Below are positions 44,118 to 53,966 of a DNA stretch of 64,000 bases, piece by piece. The position numbers were made by a program, and so were the translations under genes. Source of the stretch: CBDAPU01 sp965198875 (GTDB lineage Bacteria; Pseudomonadota; Gammaproteobacteria; Eutrophobiales; Eutrophobiaceae); contig CBDAPU010000001.1 in the NCBI GenBank assembly GCA_965198875.1, forward strand, positions 1,860,001 to 1,924,000. Direction: 5' to 3'. The notes under the pieces are model-generated. The model was not told where the DNA came from, did not search any database, and was given only the letters and a program-made list of their open reading frames with translations. Every line of letters starts with the position of its first letter. Positions within the stretch are counted from its first letter, which is position 1.

Positions 44118-44843
44118 TTGTCTGAAACCCGGGAACTACACTATCGACGAGTCCTGATAAAACTGAGCGGCGAGGCCTTAATGGGCGATGCTGAATATGG
44201 CATCGACCCTGAGATCATTAAAAGACTGGCCGCAGAGATCTGTGAGCTAGGTCAACATGGAGCCGAAATCGCCGTTGTCATCGGTGCTGGAAACTTCTTT
44301 CGCGGCTCCGGTCTTGCCGCCGCCGGCATTGATCGGGTGACGGCTGATCACATGGGCATGTTGGCGACTATCATGAACTCCCTGGCGTTACAGGACGCCC
44401 TGGAGCAGCGGGGATCATACGCACGGGTTATGTCGGCAATCAAGATCAATGAGGTGTGCGAGGATTACATCAGACGCAGAGCGGTTCGCCATATAGAAAA
44501 AGGCCGGGTGGTGATCTTCGCCGCCGGTACCGGCAATCCCTTTTTCACCACGGACTCCGCCGCCAGTCTGCGCGCCGTTGAGATCAACGCCGATCTGTTG
44601 ATCAAGGCCACGAAAGTCGATGGCGTGTATTCCGCCGACCCGCTCAAGGACAGATCAGCAAAGCGCTTTGCAACCTTAAACTACGATGAGGTGATAGGAC
44701 AAAAACTCGCGGTGATGGACGTCACATCCGTTGTGCTATGTCGTGAAAACAACATGCCGTTGCGGGTGTTGGATATGATGCAACCGGGGGCATTGTTGAG
44801 GGCGGCCAGGGGCATGGATGAGGGCACCTTGATCAGTGAATAG
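44118..44843 (+). CDS. pyrH: UMP kinase
   Basis: PyrH phosphorylates UMP to UDP as an allosteric hexamer of the amino-acid-kinase fold. RVLIKLSGEALMG, VVIGAGNFFRG, RVTADHMGMLATIMN, AAGTGNPFFTTDSAA and KVDGVYSADP are the standard motifs, and the length of 241 equals E. coli. The start is TTG 44118; no ATG or GTG is available in frame upstream of RVLIKLSG, so the TTG start is real, perhaps to limit expression. Confidence 0.95.
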   Translation: MSETRELHYRRVLIKLSGEALMGDAEYGIDPEIIKRLAAEICELGQHGAEIAVVIGAGNFFRGSGLAAAGIDRVTADHMGMLATIMNSLALQDALEQRGSYARVMSAIKINEVCEDYIRRRAVRHIEKGRVVIFAAGTGNPFFTTDSAASLRAVEINADLLIKATKVDGVYSADPLKDRSAKRFATLNYDEVIGQKLAVMDVTSVVLCRENNMPLRVLDMMQPGALLRAARGMDEGTLISE

Positions 44844-44861
44844 CGACTATGGGAGATGATG

Positions 44862-45419
44862 ATGACTGAGGACGTAATCAAAGACGCCGACATACGGATG
44901 GGTAAAACGCTGGATACATTAGGCGATGAGTTCTCCCGCATTCGCACCGGTCGGGCGCATCCCGGTTTACTCGAGCATATCATGGTGCGGTATTATGGTA
45001 GCGAGGTTCCACTGAACCAGGCCGCCAACATCAGTGTCATGGACGCCCGCACCCTGGTTGTCTCGCCGTGGGATAAAAGCGCCGCCCTGGATATCGAAAA
45101 GGCGATATTAAACTCCGATCTGGGCTTAAATCCGGTGACGACCGGGGACGTCATGCGGGTTCCCCTGCCACCGCTGACCGAGGAGCGCAGAGGAGAATTG
45201 ACCCGGGTGGTGAGGGCGGAAGCCGAGAAGGCACGGGTTGCGGTACGCAATATCCGCCGTGACGCCAATCATCATCTAAAGGATGAGTTGAAGGAGAAGA
45301 TGATCACCGAAGATGAAGATCGAAGGCAGGCGGAGCGGATTCAAAAATTAACCGATGCCCACATAAAAGACATCGATACCATGCTGGCAGAGAAAGAATC
45401 AGAGCTCATGGAGATATAA
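44862..45419 (+). CDS. frr: Ribosome recycling factor
   Basis: RRF splits post-termination ribosomes together with EF-G. Three ATGs follow in a row at 44856, 44859 and 44862; the GGGAG Shine-Dalgarno at 44851-44855 is best spaced for the third, giving the usual 185 residues. Motifs are FSRIRTGRAHPGLL, LVVSPWDKSA, IEKAILNSDLGLNP and PPLTEERRGEL, with the helix bundle formed by both ends. Confidence 0.95.
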   Translation: MTEDVIKDADIRMGKTLDTLGDEFSRIRTGRAHPGLLEHIMVRYYGSEVPLNQAANISVMDARTLVVSPWDKSAALDIEKAILNSDLGLNPVTTGDVMRVPLPPLTEERRGELTRVVRAEAEKARVAVRNIRRDANHHLKDELKEKMITEDEDRRQAERIQKLTDAHIKDIDTMLAEKESELMEI

Positions 45420-45496
45420 TTATGGATGGTTCTGGCCATGGGTTTGCCAACGGGCTGGCTTAAAGTCGCCTTCATTTTAAGTGCATATAAAAGCCC

Positions 45497-46243
45497 ATGG
45501 ATAACCATCTCGCCAGGACTATCCCTGGGCATGTTGCGATTATCATGGACGGCAATGGCAGATGGGCGACGGAGAAGGGCCTGCCTCGTGCTGCCGGGCA
45601 TAAGGCCGGCGTCACCGCGTTACGTGAGATCGTAAAGCACAGTGCCCGCGTCGGTATCGAGTTTCTTACCGTCTATGCCTTTAGCAGCGAGAACTGGCGA
45701 AGGCCGGGCAGGGAAGTCGCCCTGTTGCTCGAGTTGTTTATGAAGGCGCTCAAAGAAGAAGTCGAGGAGCTGGTGAGCAATAACGTCAAGCTCTCTTTTA
45801 TGGGCGATATGTCTGTTTTTCCGGATACGTTGCAGGCCTCAATCATCGCAGCGGAAGATAAAACCCGCGCCAACACCGGCTTGCATCTTTTCATAGCGGC
45901 TAATTACGGCGGTCGTTGGGAAATCGTCATCGCCTGCAGGCGGCTTCTCGATAAAGCCTTATCTGACAACAAAACCGCCGCTCACCTGTCCGAGAGCATG
46001 TTGAGTGAGTGCCTGGGGATGTCTGAGCACCCGGAGCCTGATCTGTTTATACGTACTGGCGGTGAGAGACGGATCAGTAACTTTTTGCTATGGCAACTGG
46101 CATATACGGAATTGTACTTTACCGATGTTTACTGGCCGGACTTTGATCATGATGAACTGGACAAGGCGTTGCGCTGGTATACCGGCAGGGAACGTCGCTT
46201 CGGGCGCACCCCCGGGCAAATGACTGAAAGCCACAGTGCATAA
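45497..46243 (+). CDS. uppS: Undecaprenyl diphosphate synthase
   Basis: UppS extends farnesyl diphosphate with eight cis-isoprene units to make the lipid carrier for peptidoglycan and LPS. The catalytic Asp is in HVAIIMDGNGRWA; VYAFSSENWRRP and DLFIRTGGERRISNFLLWQ, with the conserved Arg and Ser residues, are typical. Length is 248. It overlaps cdsA by eight bases. Confidence 0.95.
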   Translation: MDNHLARTIPGHVAIIMDGNGRWATEKGLPRAAGHKAGVTALREIVKHSARVGIEFLTVYAFSSENWRRPGREVALLLELFMKALKEEVEELVSNNVKLSFMGDMSVFPDTLQASIIAAEDKTRANTGLHLFIAANYGGRWEIVIACRRLLDKALSDNKTAAHLSESMLSECLGMSEHPEPDLFIRTGGERRISNFLLWQLAYTELYFTDVYWPDFDHDELDKALRWYTGRERRFGRTPGQMTESHSA

Positions 46244-47051
46244 TGTGAGGATCATCACGGCGTTCGTCCTGATCCCCCCGGTAGTCGCCGTTACTGCATA
46301 TGGGAGCACACATCTTTTTGCCGGCTTATGTGCCTTGCTTCTCCTATTGGGCGCATGGGAATGGGGCGGTTTAATCGGGTTTCCATCAACCGCTCATAAC
46401 TGTTTTTTTGTGCTTGGCATATCCTTAGCTGCGGGATCATATTATTTTATTATGAATGAGAGCCTGTCCGTGGTTATCGCCTGTATAGCCGTGCTCTGGT
46501 GGTTTTTCGCATTCGTTATGCTATACGATAAACAACGGGGACGGGATAGGGGTAATACGGTGATGGTAAAAACACTGATGTGTCCGGTTACCCTGATCCC
46601 GGCATGGGTATCACTGGTTGCGCTCCACAATAACCCCTCATCAGGGCCCGTTCTGTTTTTGTTCGTGCTCGTCTGGTCTGCCGATATTGGCGCATACTAC
46701 ACAGGTCGAAAATGGGGAAGATATAAACTGGCCAGCAATATCAGTCCGGGTAAAACCTGGGAGGGGTTATGTGGCGCTATTGCCTCAGGCTTGCTGGTCA
46801 GCCTTCTCTACGCATGGTTCATGGCGATGCCCGTTGATAAGATCATGTTCTTTTTGCTGATCAGCTTTATGACCATCCATGCCTCCGTCATCGGCGATTT
46901 GACGGAAAGTTTGCTGAAAAGGCGTGCCGGCGTGAAAGACAGCGGCACGCTCTTTCCCGGGCATGGCGGTGTTCTCGACAGGATTGACAGCCTGACGGCC
47001 GCGGCGCCCGTATTTTTTGTCGGCGTCTGGTTCCTGGAGCGCTGGCGGTGA
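46236..47051 (+). CDS. cdsA: Phosphatidate cytidylyltransferase
   Basis: CdsA makes CDP-diacylglycerol for all phospholipids. This 271-residue inner-membrane protein has about seven to eight spans and the family signature VKDSGTLFPGHGGVLDRIDS near the end, holding the metal-binding Asp residues. The start is GTG 46236 overlapping uppS, with GTG 46245 as alternative. The stop overlaps the dxr start (GTGA). Confidence 0.93.
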   Translation: MHNVRIITAFVLIPPVVAVTAYGSTHLFAGLCALLLLLGAWEWGGLIGFPSTAHNCFFVLGISLAAGSYYFIMNESLSVVIACIAVLWWFFAFVMLYDKQRGRDRGNTVMVKTLMCPVTLIPAWVSLVALHNNPSSGPVLFLFVLVWSADIGAYYTGRKWGRYKLASNISPGKTWEGLCGAIASGLLVSLLYAWFMAMPVDKIMFFLLISFMTIHASVIGDLTESLLKRRAGVKDSGTLFPGHGGVLDRIDSLTAAAPVFFVGVWFLERWR

Positions 47052-48229
47052 TCGGTCTCACCATATTGGGCTCGACCGGGAGCATCGGCGTGAATACCCT
47101 GGCGGTGATGGCGCAACACCCGGGCCGGTTTGAACTTATCGCCATCACGGCAAACAAAAATATCAGCGGTTTGCTCGAGCAATGCCTTATCTGGCAACCC
47201 AGATATGCGGTCATGGCCGATGTGCCCTCCGCCGAGAAACTGCAAGCGGCTCTCAAGCAGGATGCGCCGGATGTGACGGTGCTCTCAGGCGAGGAGGGGT
47301 TACAGGCGGTGGCCGGCAGTGATGAGACGGATTATGTGATGGCGGCGATTGTTGGGGGCGCCGGCTTGTTGCCGACGCTCACCGCCGCTCAAAAAGGCAA
47401 ACGGGTGTTGCTCGCCAATAAAGAATCACTGGTGATGTCGGGAGGGCTGTTTATGGATGCGGTCAGGGAAAATGGCGCTGAATTGCTGCCCGTTGATAGC
47501 GAACACAATGCCGTGTTTCAGTGTATGCCCGCCGACTTTCAAAATGGCCTGCAACAATCCGGGGTAAGGCGAATACTACTGACCGCCTCCGGTGGCCCAT
47601 TCAGGACCAGGGCGCTTGATGATCTGGAGGATGTCACCCCCGATGAGGCCTGCGCGCACCCTAACTGGAACATGGGCAGGAAAATATCGGTTGACTCCGC
47701 CACCATGATGAACAAAGGACTGGAAATTATCGAGGCCCGCTGGTTGTTTAATGCCGCGGCTGATCAGATTGACGTGGTGATCCACCCGCAGAGCGTGATC
47801 CACTCACTGGTTGAATATGCAGATGGCTCGGTGATCGCCCAACTCGGCAATCCGGACATGCGTATTCCCATCGCCCACGCTATGGCCTGGCCCGGGCGTA
47901 TGGAGTCGGGGGTTAAAAAACTCAACCTGTTCGATATGGAAAAACTCAGCTTTGAGATCCCTGAACTGAAACGGTTTCCGTGTTTAGGTCTGGCGAGGCA
48001 GGCCCTGGAGGCAGGGGGTACGGCGACCGCCGTCTTAAATGCGGCAAATGAAATTGCCGTTGAGGCGTTTCTTGCCGGTCAGATTCAATTTGCCCGGATA
48101 GCGAGGATTGTGGAGAAGACCCTCGCAGATGTGACTCACAAAGAGGTGCAATCACTGGACTGTGTGCTGAGCGCCGATGATCAGGCGCGCCACGTAGCCA
48201 TGGCCTGTTGCCGGGAGATGGCGGCATGA
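47048..48229 (+). CDS. dxr: 1-deoxy-D-xylulose 5-phosphate reductoisomerase
   Basis: Dxr is the second step of the MEP isoprenoid pathway and supplies precursors to UppS next door. The NADPH motif is ILGSTGSIGVNTL, followed by LLANKESLVMSG, the metal-site motif PVDSEHNAVFQ, TASGGPFR and WNMGRKISVDSATMMNKGLE. Length is 393. It begins with GTG 47048 overlapping cdsA and ends overlapping rseP (ATGA). Confidence 0.95.
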   Translation: MIGLTILGSTGSIGVNTLAVMAQHPGRFELIAITANKNISGLLEQCLIWQPRYAVMADVPSAEKLQAALKQDAPDVTVLSGEEGLQAVAGSDETDYVMAAIVGGAGLLPTLTAAQKGKRVLLANKESLVMSGGLFMDAVRENGAELLPVDSEHNAVFQCMPADFQNGLQQSGVRRILLTASGGPFRTRALDDLEDVTPDEACAHPNWNMGRKISVDSATMMNKGLEIIEARWLFNAAADQIDVVIHPQSVIHSLVEYADGSVIAQLGNPDMRIPIAHAMAWPGRMESGVKKLNLFDMEKLSFEIPELKRFPCLGLARQALEAGGTATAVLNAANEIAVEAFLAGQIQFARIARIVEKTLADVTHKEVQSLDCVLSADDQARHVAMACCREMAA

Positions 48230-49597
48230 TCGAGATGTTGCAGACAGGCGCCGGGTTTGTTATCGCCCTGGGTATCTTGATCACCTTCCATGAGTTCGGC
48301 CATTACTGGGTGGCGAGAAAATGCAACGTCAAAATACTGCGCTTTTCAATCGGCTTTGGCAGGCCGATCTGGCAAAGACAGTTCGGCGCCGATAACAGTG
48401 AGTTTGTGATTGCCGCCATCCCGCTTGGTGGTTACGTCAAGATGCTGGATGAACGGGAGGGGGCTGTGAGGGAAGCGGAGCGGCACCGCGCTTTCAACGC
48501 CAAACCCCTGGGGCAAAGGTTCGCTATTGTTCTCGCCGGGCCGGTGTTTAATTTTATCTTCGCTATCCTGGCGTACTGGCTGGTGTATCTGATCGGTGTG
48601 ACCGGTTTGAAGCCGGTTATCGGCGAGGTTGAAGCGGGCTCGATCGCGAGCCAAGCCGGCTTTCAGGTGAATGATGAGATCATGTATATCGACAACAAAA
48701 GAACCGCCACCTGGAATTCGGTGATGGAGGCGCTGGTGGCGAAAGTAGTCGATGGGGAGAAGGCGCATCGTCAATGTGAAGGGTGGGGGAGGCTATGTGC
48801 GCGATATCGAGGTTAATCTTGCGTTAGTATCGATAGATGACATGGCCTCGGGTAATTTGATGAGCCTGTTGGGGATCGCCCCGGAAAGACCCGATGTGCC
48901 AGCGATCATCACCAGTATTGTAGAGGGTGAGGCCGCCATGCGTGCCGGGTTATCGGCCGGCGATCAGATTTTATCGGTGAACGGGATAGCAGTGAGCGGC
49001 TGGAGAGACTGGGTTGATCTGATACGCGCCAATCCGGATGTTGCCGTTTCGGTGACAATAAAACGAGATGAGCGCATCATGACGGTTTCCTTAACGCCGC
49101 AGGCGAAAATGACCCCCGATGGGGAGAGGATCGGTTATATCGGCGCCGCCACAGAGATGGATGCAAAAATAGACGGATCGATCATCGCCATTGAATCCTA
49201 CCCCGTGCATAGTGCCTTGATGAAGGCCGTGATGAAGACGGGTGAGATGTCGTCTATGACATTGCAGATCCTGGGTAAAATGATAACAGGCCAGGCCTCG
49301 CTGAAGAATCTAAGCGGTCCCATTACCATAGCGCAATATGCAGGACGGACGGCGCAACTCGGCATCGTCGCCTTTTTAGGTTTTTTAGCGATAGTCAGTA
49401 TCAGTTTGGGCATTTTGAATTTATTGCCCATCCCTTTGCTCGATGGCGGGCACCTGGCCTATTATGTGGTTGAGTTCTTTAAGGGCAGCCCGGTATCGGA
49501 ATCGGCGCAACTTCTCTTCCACCAGGTGGGCGTCGTGCTGTTGCTCGGCTTGATGAGTTTAGCGCTTTATAATGATATTCTTCGCCTCATTGGATAG
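48226..49597 (+). pseudogene. rseP: Site-2 protease RseP, single-base frameshift
   Basis: RseP cuts the anti-sigma factor RseA in the membrane and clears signal peptides. The first frame (ATG 48226 to about 48760) has the zinc motif HEFGH, IPLGGYVKM, membrane spans and PDZ1. The second frame carries the rest of PDZ1, PDZ2 (MRAGLSAGDQILSVNG), NLSGPITIAQYAG and the third metal ligand in LLDGGHL, to the end at 49597. Deleting one G of the GG at 48762-48763 (AAGGCG) joins them. rseP is essential in E. coli, so a sequence error or very recent change is likely. All catalytic parts are otherwise intact. Programmed frameshifting has no support: no slippery heptamer was seen. Confidence 0.88.
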
Positions 49598-49630
49598 ATA
49601 ACTGCATACAATAAAACGCCGTTTTTCATC

Positions 49631-51928
49631 ATGTTGAAAAAGAGTTTTCATAAACTGGTTTATATGCTGTCTCTGACGGTTTTAAGTCTTAACGTCTTCT
49701 CTGTCGAGGAGTTTGTTATCCGGGATATTCGTGTACAAGGACTGCAACGATTAACCGCCGGTACGGTGTTCAACTACCTGCCTGTGGAGGTGGGGGACGT
49801 GTTCAGCTCGGGGACATCCGTGGAGGCGGTCGGCGCCTTGTTTAAGACCGGTTTTTTTGATGACGTCAAGCTGGAACGTGATGGTGACGTGCTGGTCATC
49901 CTGTTAAAGGAAAGAGCGGCCATCGGCAGTATCGATATCAGTGGCAACAAGGACATCAAAACCGACGATCTGCTGGAAGGTTTAAGCCAGGTGGGCTTTG
50001 CCGTCGGGCGGGTGTTTGATCAGTCGCAACTCGATGGTCTGGAACGTGAGCTGAGAAGACAGTATTTCTCCCAGGGCAAGTACGGGGTGAAGGTAGACTC
50101 CGAGGTCACACCCCTTGCAAATAACCGTGTCGCCGTCTCCATTGAGGTCTCCGAAGGCAAGGCGGCGAGGATCAAACAGATCAATATCGTCGGTAATCGC
50201 ACCTACTCTGAAAAAGCGTTATTAAAATCATTCGAGCTCTCACCACCGACTTTATTCTCATTTTTTACCAAAGATAATCAATACTCACGGCAGAAGTTAT
50301 CCGGCGACTTGGAGACGCTGAGATCGTTTTATCTGGACAGGGGATATGTGAACTTCAATATTGACTCGACCCAGGTGTCCATCACGCCGGACAAGAAAGA
50401 TATATACATCACGATCAATATCACAGAGGGCGAGCAGTATACGGTGTCGGGGGTGAAACTGGCCGGGGAGTTTATTCTGCCTGCTGAAGAGCTGTTCCGA
50501 TTCATCACAGTGACCCGGGGCAGTTTGTTTTCACGCAAACAGATCACGGACAGCAGCGAGTGGATGACCGAGCGTCTGGGCAGTGAAGGTTATGCCTTCG
50601 CCAATGTGAACGCCATCCCCGATCTTAACGCCGATGAGAACACGGTGAACATCACCTTTTTTGTTGATCCCGGTAAAAGGGTGTATGTCAGGCGGGTGAG
50701 TTTTGCCGGTAACGCCAAAACGAAAGATGAGATCCTGCGCCGGGAAATGCGACAGCAGGAAGGTGGCTGGGTCTCAACACCAAAAGTGGAGCGCGGCAAA
50801 ATCAGGCTGCAAAGGCTGGGTTACTTTGAAGAGGTGAATGTTGAAACGCCGGCCGTATCGGGCTCCGCCGATCAGGTGGACGTGAATTATTCGGTCACGG
50901 AAAAACCCTTTGGGAACTTCCTGGCGGGATTGGGGTTTTCACAAAGCCAGGGTTTAATTATTCAGACCAGCATTACCCAGGATAATTTTTTCGGCTCGGG
51001 CAACCGTATTCAGTTTGCATTCAATAACAGCCGTGTGAATCGCCGGTTTGCGTTGGGTTATTTGAATCCCTACTGGACAAAGGACGGGATCAGCCGGGGC
51101 TTTAATGTGAATTATCAGCAGACGCAGGCCTTCGACGCCAACGTGACGGCGTTTGACAGCAGAGTGATTGGTCTTGGCGCCAGCTTTGGGATCCCGATAA
51201 GCGAGTATAATTTTATCAGCACGGCCATCGGCTATGAAAACACCCGCCTCTCTGAGGATGGCTTTTTTGCCCGGGAAGTGCAGGCGTTTATCGATCGTGA
51301 GGGCAACGAGTTTGATATTTTAAGACTCTCCGCCGCCTTTGCCTACGATACCCGTAACCGGGCGATCCTGCCCACCCGGGGGGTGCAACATCGGATCAGC
51401 GCCGAAGTGTCCATCCCGTTTTTTGGCCAGTCCATTGAGTTCTACAAAATTGGCTATCGCACCCAATGGTTCTACCCCCTCTTTCGTGACTTCATCTTCG
51501 CCGTTAAGGGTGAAGTCGGTTATGGCGAGGGTTTTCTGGGCACCGATGAACTGCCGTTTTTTGAAAACTTCTATGCCGGCGGGCCCCGTTCAGTGAGGGG
51601 TTATGAGGAAAATACCCTCGGCCCCCGGGACTCCCGAAACCGGCCCCTGGGTGGTAATATTAAAATTCTAGGCGGCGCCGAGGTGATATTTCCCGTGCCG
51701 TTTCTCAAAGAGTTCAAGCAGGTGAGGTTCTCCGGCTTTTTTGATGCGGGCAATGTCTATGGCAGAAATGATGCTTTCGATCTGGGCGAGATCAGGGCCT
51801 CTACCGGCCTCAGTGCAATATGGGTCTCACCTTTTGGGCTGGTAAGTGTTAGTATAGCCAGAACCATTGGCGATAAAACAGGAGATGAAGTGCAACCCTT
51901 TCAGTTCACCTTTGGGACATCGTTTTAA
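49631..51928 (+). CDS. bamA: Outer membrane protein assembly factor BamA
   Basis: BamA inserts beta-barrel proteins into the outer membrane. It has a signal peptide ending about residue 24, five POTRA domains (for example FVIRDIRVQGLQRLTAGTV and the fifth with VYVRRVSFAGNAKTKDEIL), and a C-terminal barrel with GSGNRIQFAF, FFENFYAGGPRSVRGYEENT (the conserved VRGY loop motif) and a terminal Phe in FTFGTSF. Length is 765 (E. coli 810). It follows rseP, as usual. Confidence 0.95.
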   Translation: MLKKSFHKLVYMLSLTVLSLNVFSVEEFVIRDIRVQGLQRLTAGTVFNYLPVEVGDVFSSGTSVEAVGALFKTGFFDDVKLERDGDVLVILLKERAAIGSIDISGNKDIKTDDLLEGLSQVGFAVGRVFDQSQLDGLERELRRQYFSQGKYGVKVDSEVTPLANNRVAVSIEVSEGKAARIKQINIVGNRTYSEKALLKSFELSPPTLFSFFTKDNQYSRQKLSGDLETLRSFYLDRGYVNFNIDSTQVSITPDKKDIYITINITEGEQYTVSGVKLAGEFILPAEELFRFITVTRGSLFSRKQITDSSEWMTERLGSEGYAFANVNAIPDLNADENTVNITFFVDPGKRVYVRRVSFAGNAKTKDEILRREMRQQEGGWVSTPKVERGKIRLQRLGYFEEVNVETPAVSGSADQVDVNYSVTEKPFGNFLAGLGFSQSQGLIIQTSITQDNFFGSGNRIQFAFNNSRVNRRFALGYLNPYWTKDGISRGFNVNYQQTQAFDANVTAFDSRVIGLGASFGIPISEYNFISTAIGYENTRLSEDGFFAREVQAFIDREGNEFDILRLSAAFAYDTRNRAILPTRGVQHRISAEVSIPFFGQSIEFYKIGYRTQWFYPLFRDFIFAVKGEVGYGEGFLGTDELPFFENFYAGGPRSVRGYEENTLGPRDSRNRPLGGNIKILGGAEVIFPVPFLKEFKQVRFSGFFDAGNVYGRNDAFDLGEIRASTGLSAIWVSPFGLVSVSIARTIGDKTGDEVQPFQFTFGTSF

Positions 51929-51949
51929 CTATTTCGGAGTTTAAGGTTT

Positions 51950-52459
51950 ATGAGACTTGCCTATTGTTTAATTTGTGTCATGGGTTTTACCAGCCACGTC
52001 ATTGCAGAGGACTACAAAATCGGTGCGGTGAATGCGATTCGCATACTGGAACAATCCCCCCAGGCGGAGAAAATGCGCGCCCAGATTGAAAAAGAGTTTG
52101 CGCCCAGGGACAGAGAGCTGGTGAGCGCACAAAAATCATTAAAGGAGATGGAGGACAGACTAACAAAAGACGCCCCCATCATGAGCGAGTCTGAACGCAG
52201 CAAACTGGAAAGAGACATCATCAACAAAAGGCGTGATCTGAAACGTAGCCAGGATGAGTTTCGCGAGGATCTCACCTTCCGTAGAAATGAAGAAATCGCC
52301 AAGATACAAAAGGAAATAGTGGATGCCATCAATGCCGTGGCCAAAGCCAACAACTTTGATATGGTGCTCAACGAAGGCGTCATCTATGCCAGCCCGAAAA
52401 TGGACATCTCCCAGCTCATTATCGATCATTTGAAAAAGAAAAGCGGCGGCGGGCAATGA
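51950..52459 (+). CDS. skp: Periplasmic chaperone Skp/OmpH
   Basis: Skp is a trimeric jellyfish-shaped chaperone that carries unfolded outer-membrane proteins to BamA. It has a signal peptide (to about residue 19), IGAVNAIRILEQSPQAEKM and a long charged helical hairpin (about 45-130), returning to the beta part MVLNEGVIYASP. Length is 169. It lies between bamA and lpxD as in E. coli. Confidence 0.93.
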   Translation: MRLAYCLICVMGFTSHVIAEDYKIGAVNAIRILEQSPQAEKMRAQIEKEFAPRDRELVSAQKSLKEMEDRLTKDAPIMSESERSKLERDIINKRRDLKRSQDEFREDLTFRRNEEIAKIQKEIVDAINAVAKANNFDMVLNEGVIYASPKMDISQLIIDHLKKKSGGGQ

Positions 52460-52482
52460 GCTAACCATGGGGCCCGCTACCC

Positions 52483-53499
52483 ATGGCCGTGACATTCAGG
52501 GAAATTGCCGAGCACATCGGCGCACGACTACAAGGCGACCCGGATGGTGAGGTTACCCATGTCGCCCCTTTACATACCGCCAAATCAGGTGACTTATCTT
52601 TTCTGGCCAACAGGAAATACCACCCTTATCTGAAGATCACCAAGGCATCGGTTGTTGTTCTAGCAGAAGCGGATGCGGCAAATTGCCCGGTTGCAAAACT
52701 CATCACCGATGATCCTTACCTGGCGTACGTAAAAGCGGTCAGGTATTTACGTCCACCAGAGGGTTTTCAACCCCATAGACATCCCACCGCTGTCGTGGAT
52801 GACAGCTCGCCTATTCCCCCCGGCTGTTATATCGGCGCCCATGCAGTAGTCGGCAGGAACGTCAGCATCGGTGAGCATGTCCATATTGGCGCAGGTTCGG
52901 TGATTGATGAGAATGTAGTGGTGGGCGCCTCGTCCTATTTACATGCCAACGTCACCCTGTGCGCCGGAACAGCAATCGGCGAAAGAGTACTCATTCATCC
53001 CGGTGTTGTTATCGGCGCCGATGGTTTTGGCATCGCCAATGATGGCGGACGATGGTTAAAAATCCCCCAGCTTGGCGGTGTTGTGATTGGCGATGATGTT
53101 GAAATAGGGGCGAATACCACCATCGATAAGGGCGCTCTTCAGAATACGATTATTGAAGATGGGGTGAAAATCGATAATCAGGTGCAGATAGGTCATAATG
53201 TCAGGGTTGGCGCCCACACGGCCATTGCAGGGGCAACCGGCATTGCCGGTAGTGTGACGGTGGGCAAGCGCTGTATGATCGGCGGCGCCTCGGCCATCAA
53301 TGGACACCTTGAGATCGCCGATGATGTGGTGATAACCGGAATGTCCGGCGTGACAAACTCCATAAAAGAGGCGGGCGTGTACTCGGCGGGCGTGCCGGTT
53401 GTGGATAATAAAACCTGGCGCAGGAATGTTGTTCGCTTTAAGCATTTGGATAAAATAGTAAGACGACTCTTCGATCTGGAAAGACGCATAAAAAAATAA
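52483..53499 (+). CDS. lpxD: UDP-3-O-acylglucosamine N-acyltransferase
   Basis: LpxD adds the second 3-hydroxyacyl chain in lipid A synthesis. An N-terminal uridine-binding domain (HVAPLHTAKSGDLSFLANRKY) precedes the left-handed beta-helix of hexapeptide repeats with the catalytic His in a IDNQVQIGHNVRVG segment, and the C-terminal MSGVTNSIKEAGVYSAG is typical. Length is 338. Confidence 0.95.
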   Translation: MAVTFREIAEHIGARLQGDPDGEVTHVAPLHTAKSGDLSFLANRKYHPYLKITKASVVVLAEADAANCPVAKLITDDPYLAYVKAVRYLRPPEGFQPHRHPTAVVDDSSPIPPGCYIGAHAVVGRNVSIGEHVHIGAGSVIDENVVVGASSYLHANVTLCAGTAIGERVLIHPGVVIGADGFGIANDGGRWLKIPQLGGVVIGDDVEIGANTTIDKGALQNTIIEDGVKIDNQVQIGHNVRVGAHTAIAGATGIAGSVTVGKRCMIGGASAINGHLEIADDVVITGMSGVTNSIKEAGVYSAGVPVVDNKTWRRNVVRFKHLDKIVRRLFDLERRIKK

Positions 53500-53516
53500 C
53501 TTGCCGCAGATAAAGC

Positions 53517-53966
53517 ATGCCCAAGCTGAACGTCAACCAGATTAAACAGGTCTTGCCGCATCGCTATCCGTTTATATTGCTGGATAAGGTTCTGGAATAT
53601 GAGCCCGGGGCATCACTGAAAGCCATTAAAAACGTCACCATCAACGAGCCGTTTTTTCAGGGGCATTTCCCGCAGCAGCCGATTATGCCGGGCGTGTTGA
53701 TTGTCGAGGCGATGGCCCAGGCGTCAGCCATGCTGGGATTATTGTCCGGGGCAAAAATCGATCACGGCAATAAACTCTATTACTTAGTCGGCGTGGATAA
53801 GGCGCGGTTTCGAAAGACGGTGGGCCCGGGTGATCAGCTGATCATAGAAACTGATTTTATGACTGTCAGGCGCAATATCTGGCGTTTCTCCTGTGTGGCC
53901 AAAGTGGATGATAACCATGTCGCCGACGCCATATTGCTGACGACCATTGCGGATCCGGAGAGTTGA
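53517..53966 (+). CDS. fabZ: 3-hydroxyacyl-ACP dehydratase FabZ
   Basis: FabZ dehydrates beta-hydroxyacyl-ACP in fatty-acid elongation and competes with LpxA for substrate. The hot-dog fold shows LPHRYPFILLDKVLEYEPG with the catalytic His, HFPQQPIMPGVLIVEAMAQ with the catalytic Glu, and ARFRKTVGPGDQL. Length is 149. Its stop overlaps the TTG start of lpxA. Confidence 0.96.
   Translation: MPKLNVNQIKQVLPHRYPFILLDKVLEYEPGASLKAIKNVTINEPFFQGHFPQQPIMPGVLIVEAMAQASAMLGLLSGAKIDHGNKLYYLVGVDKARFRKTVGPGDQLIIETDFMTVRRNIWRFSCVAKVDDNHVADAILLTTIADPES

Noticed and set aside
48740..48800. Programmed frameshift in rseP
   Set aside because: No slippery heptamer or downstream structure typical of programmed shifts was seen, and rseP is not known to use one.
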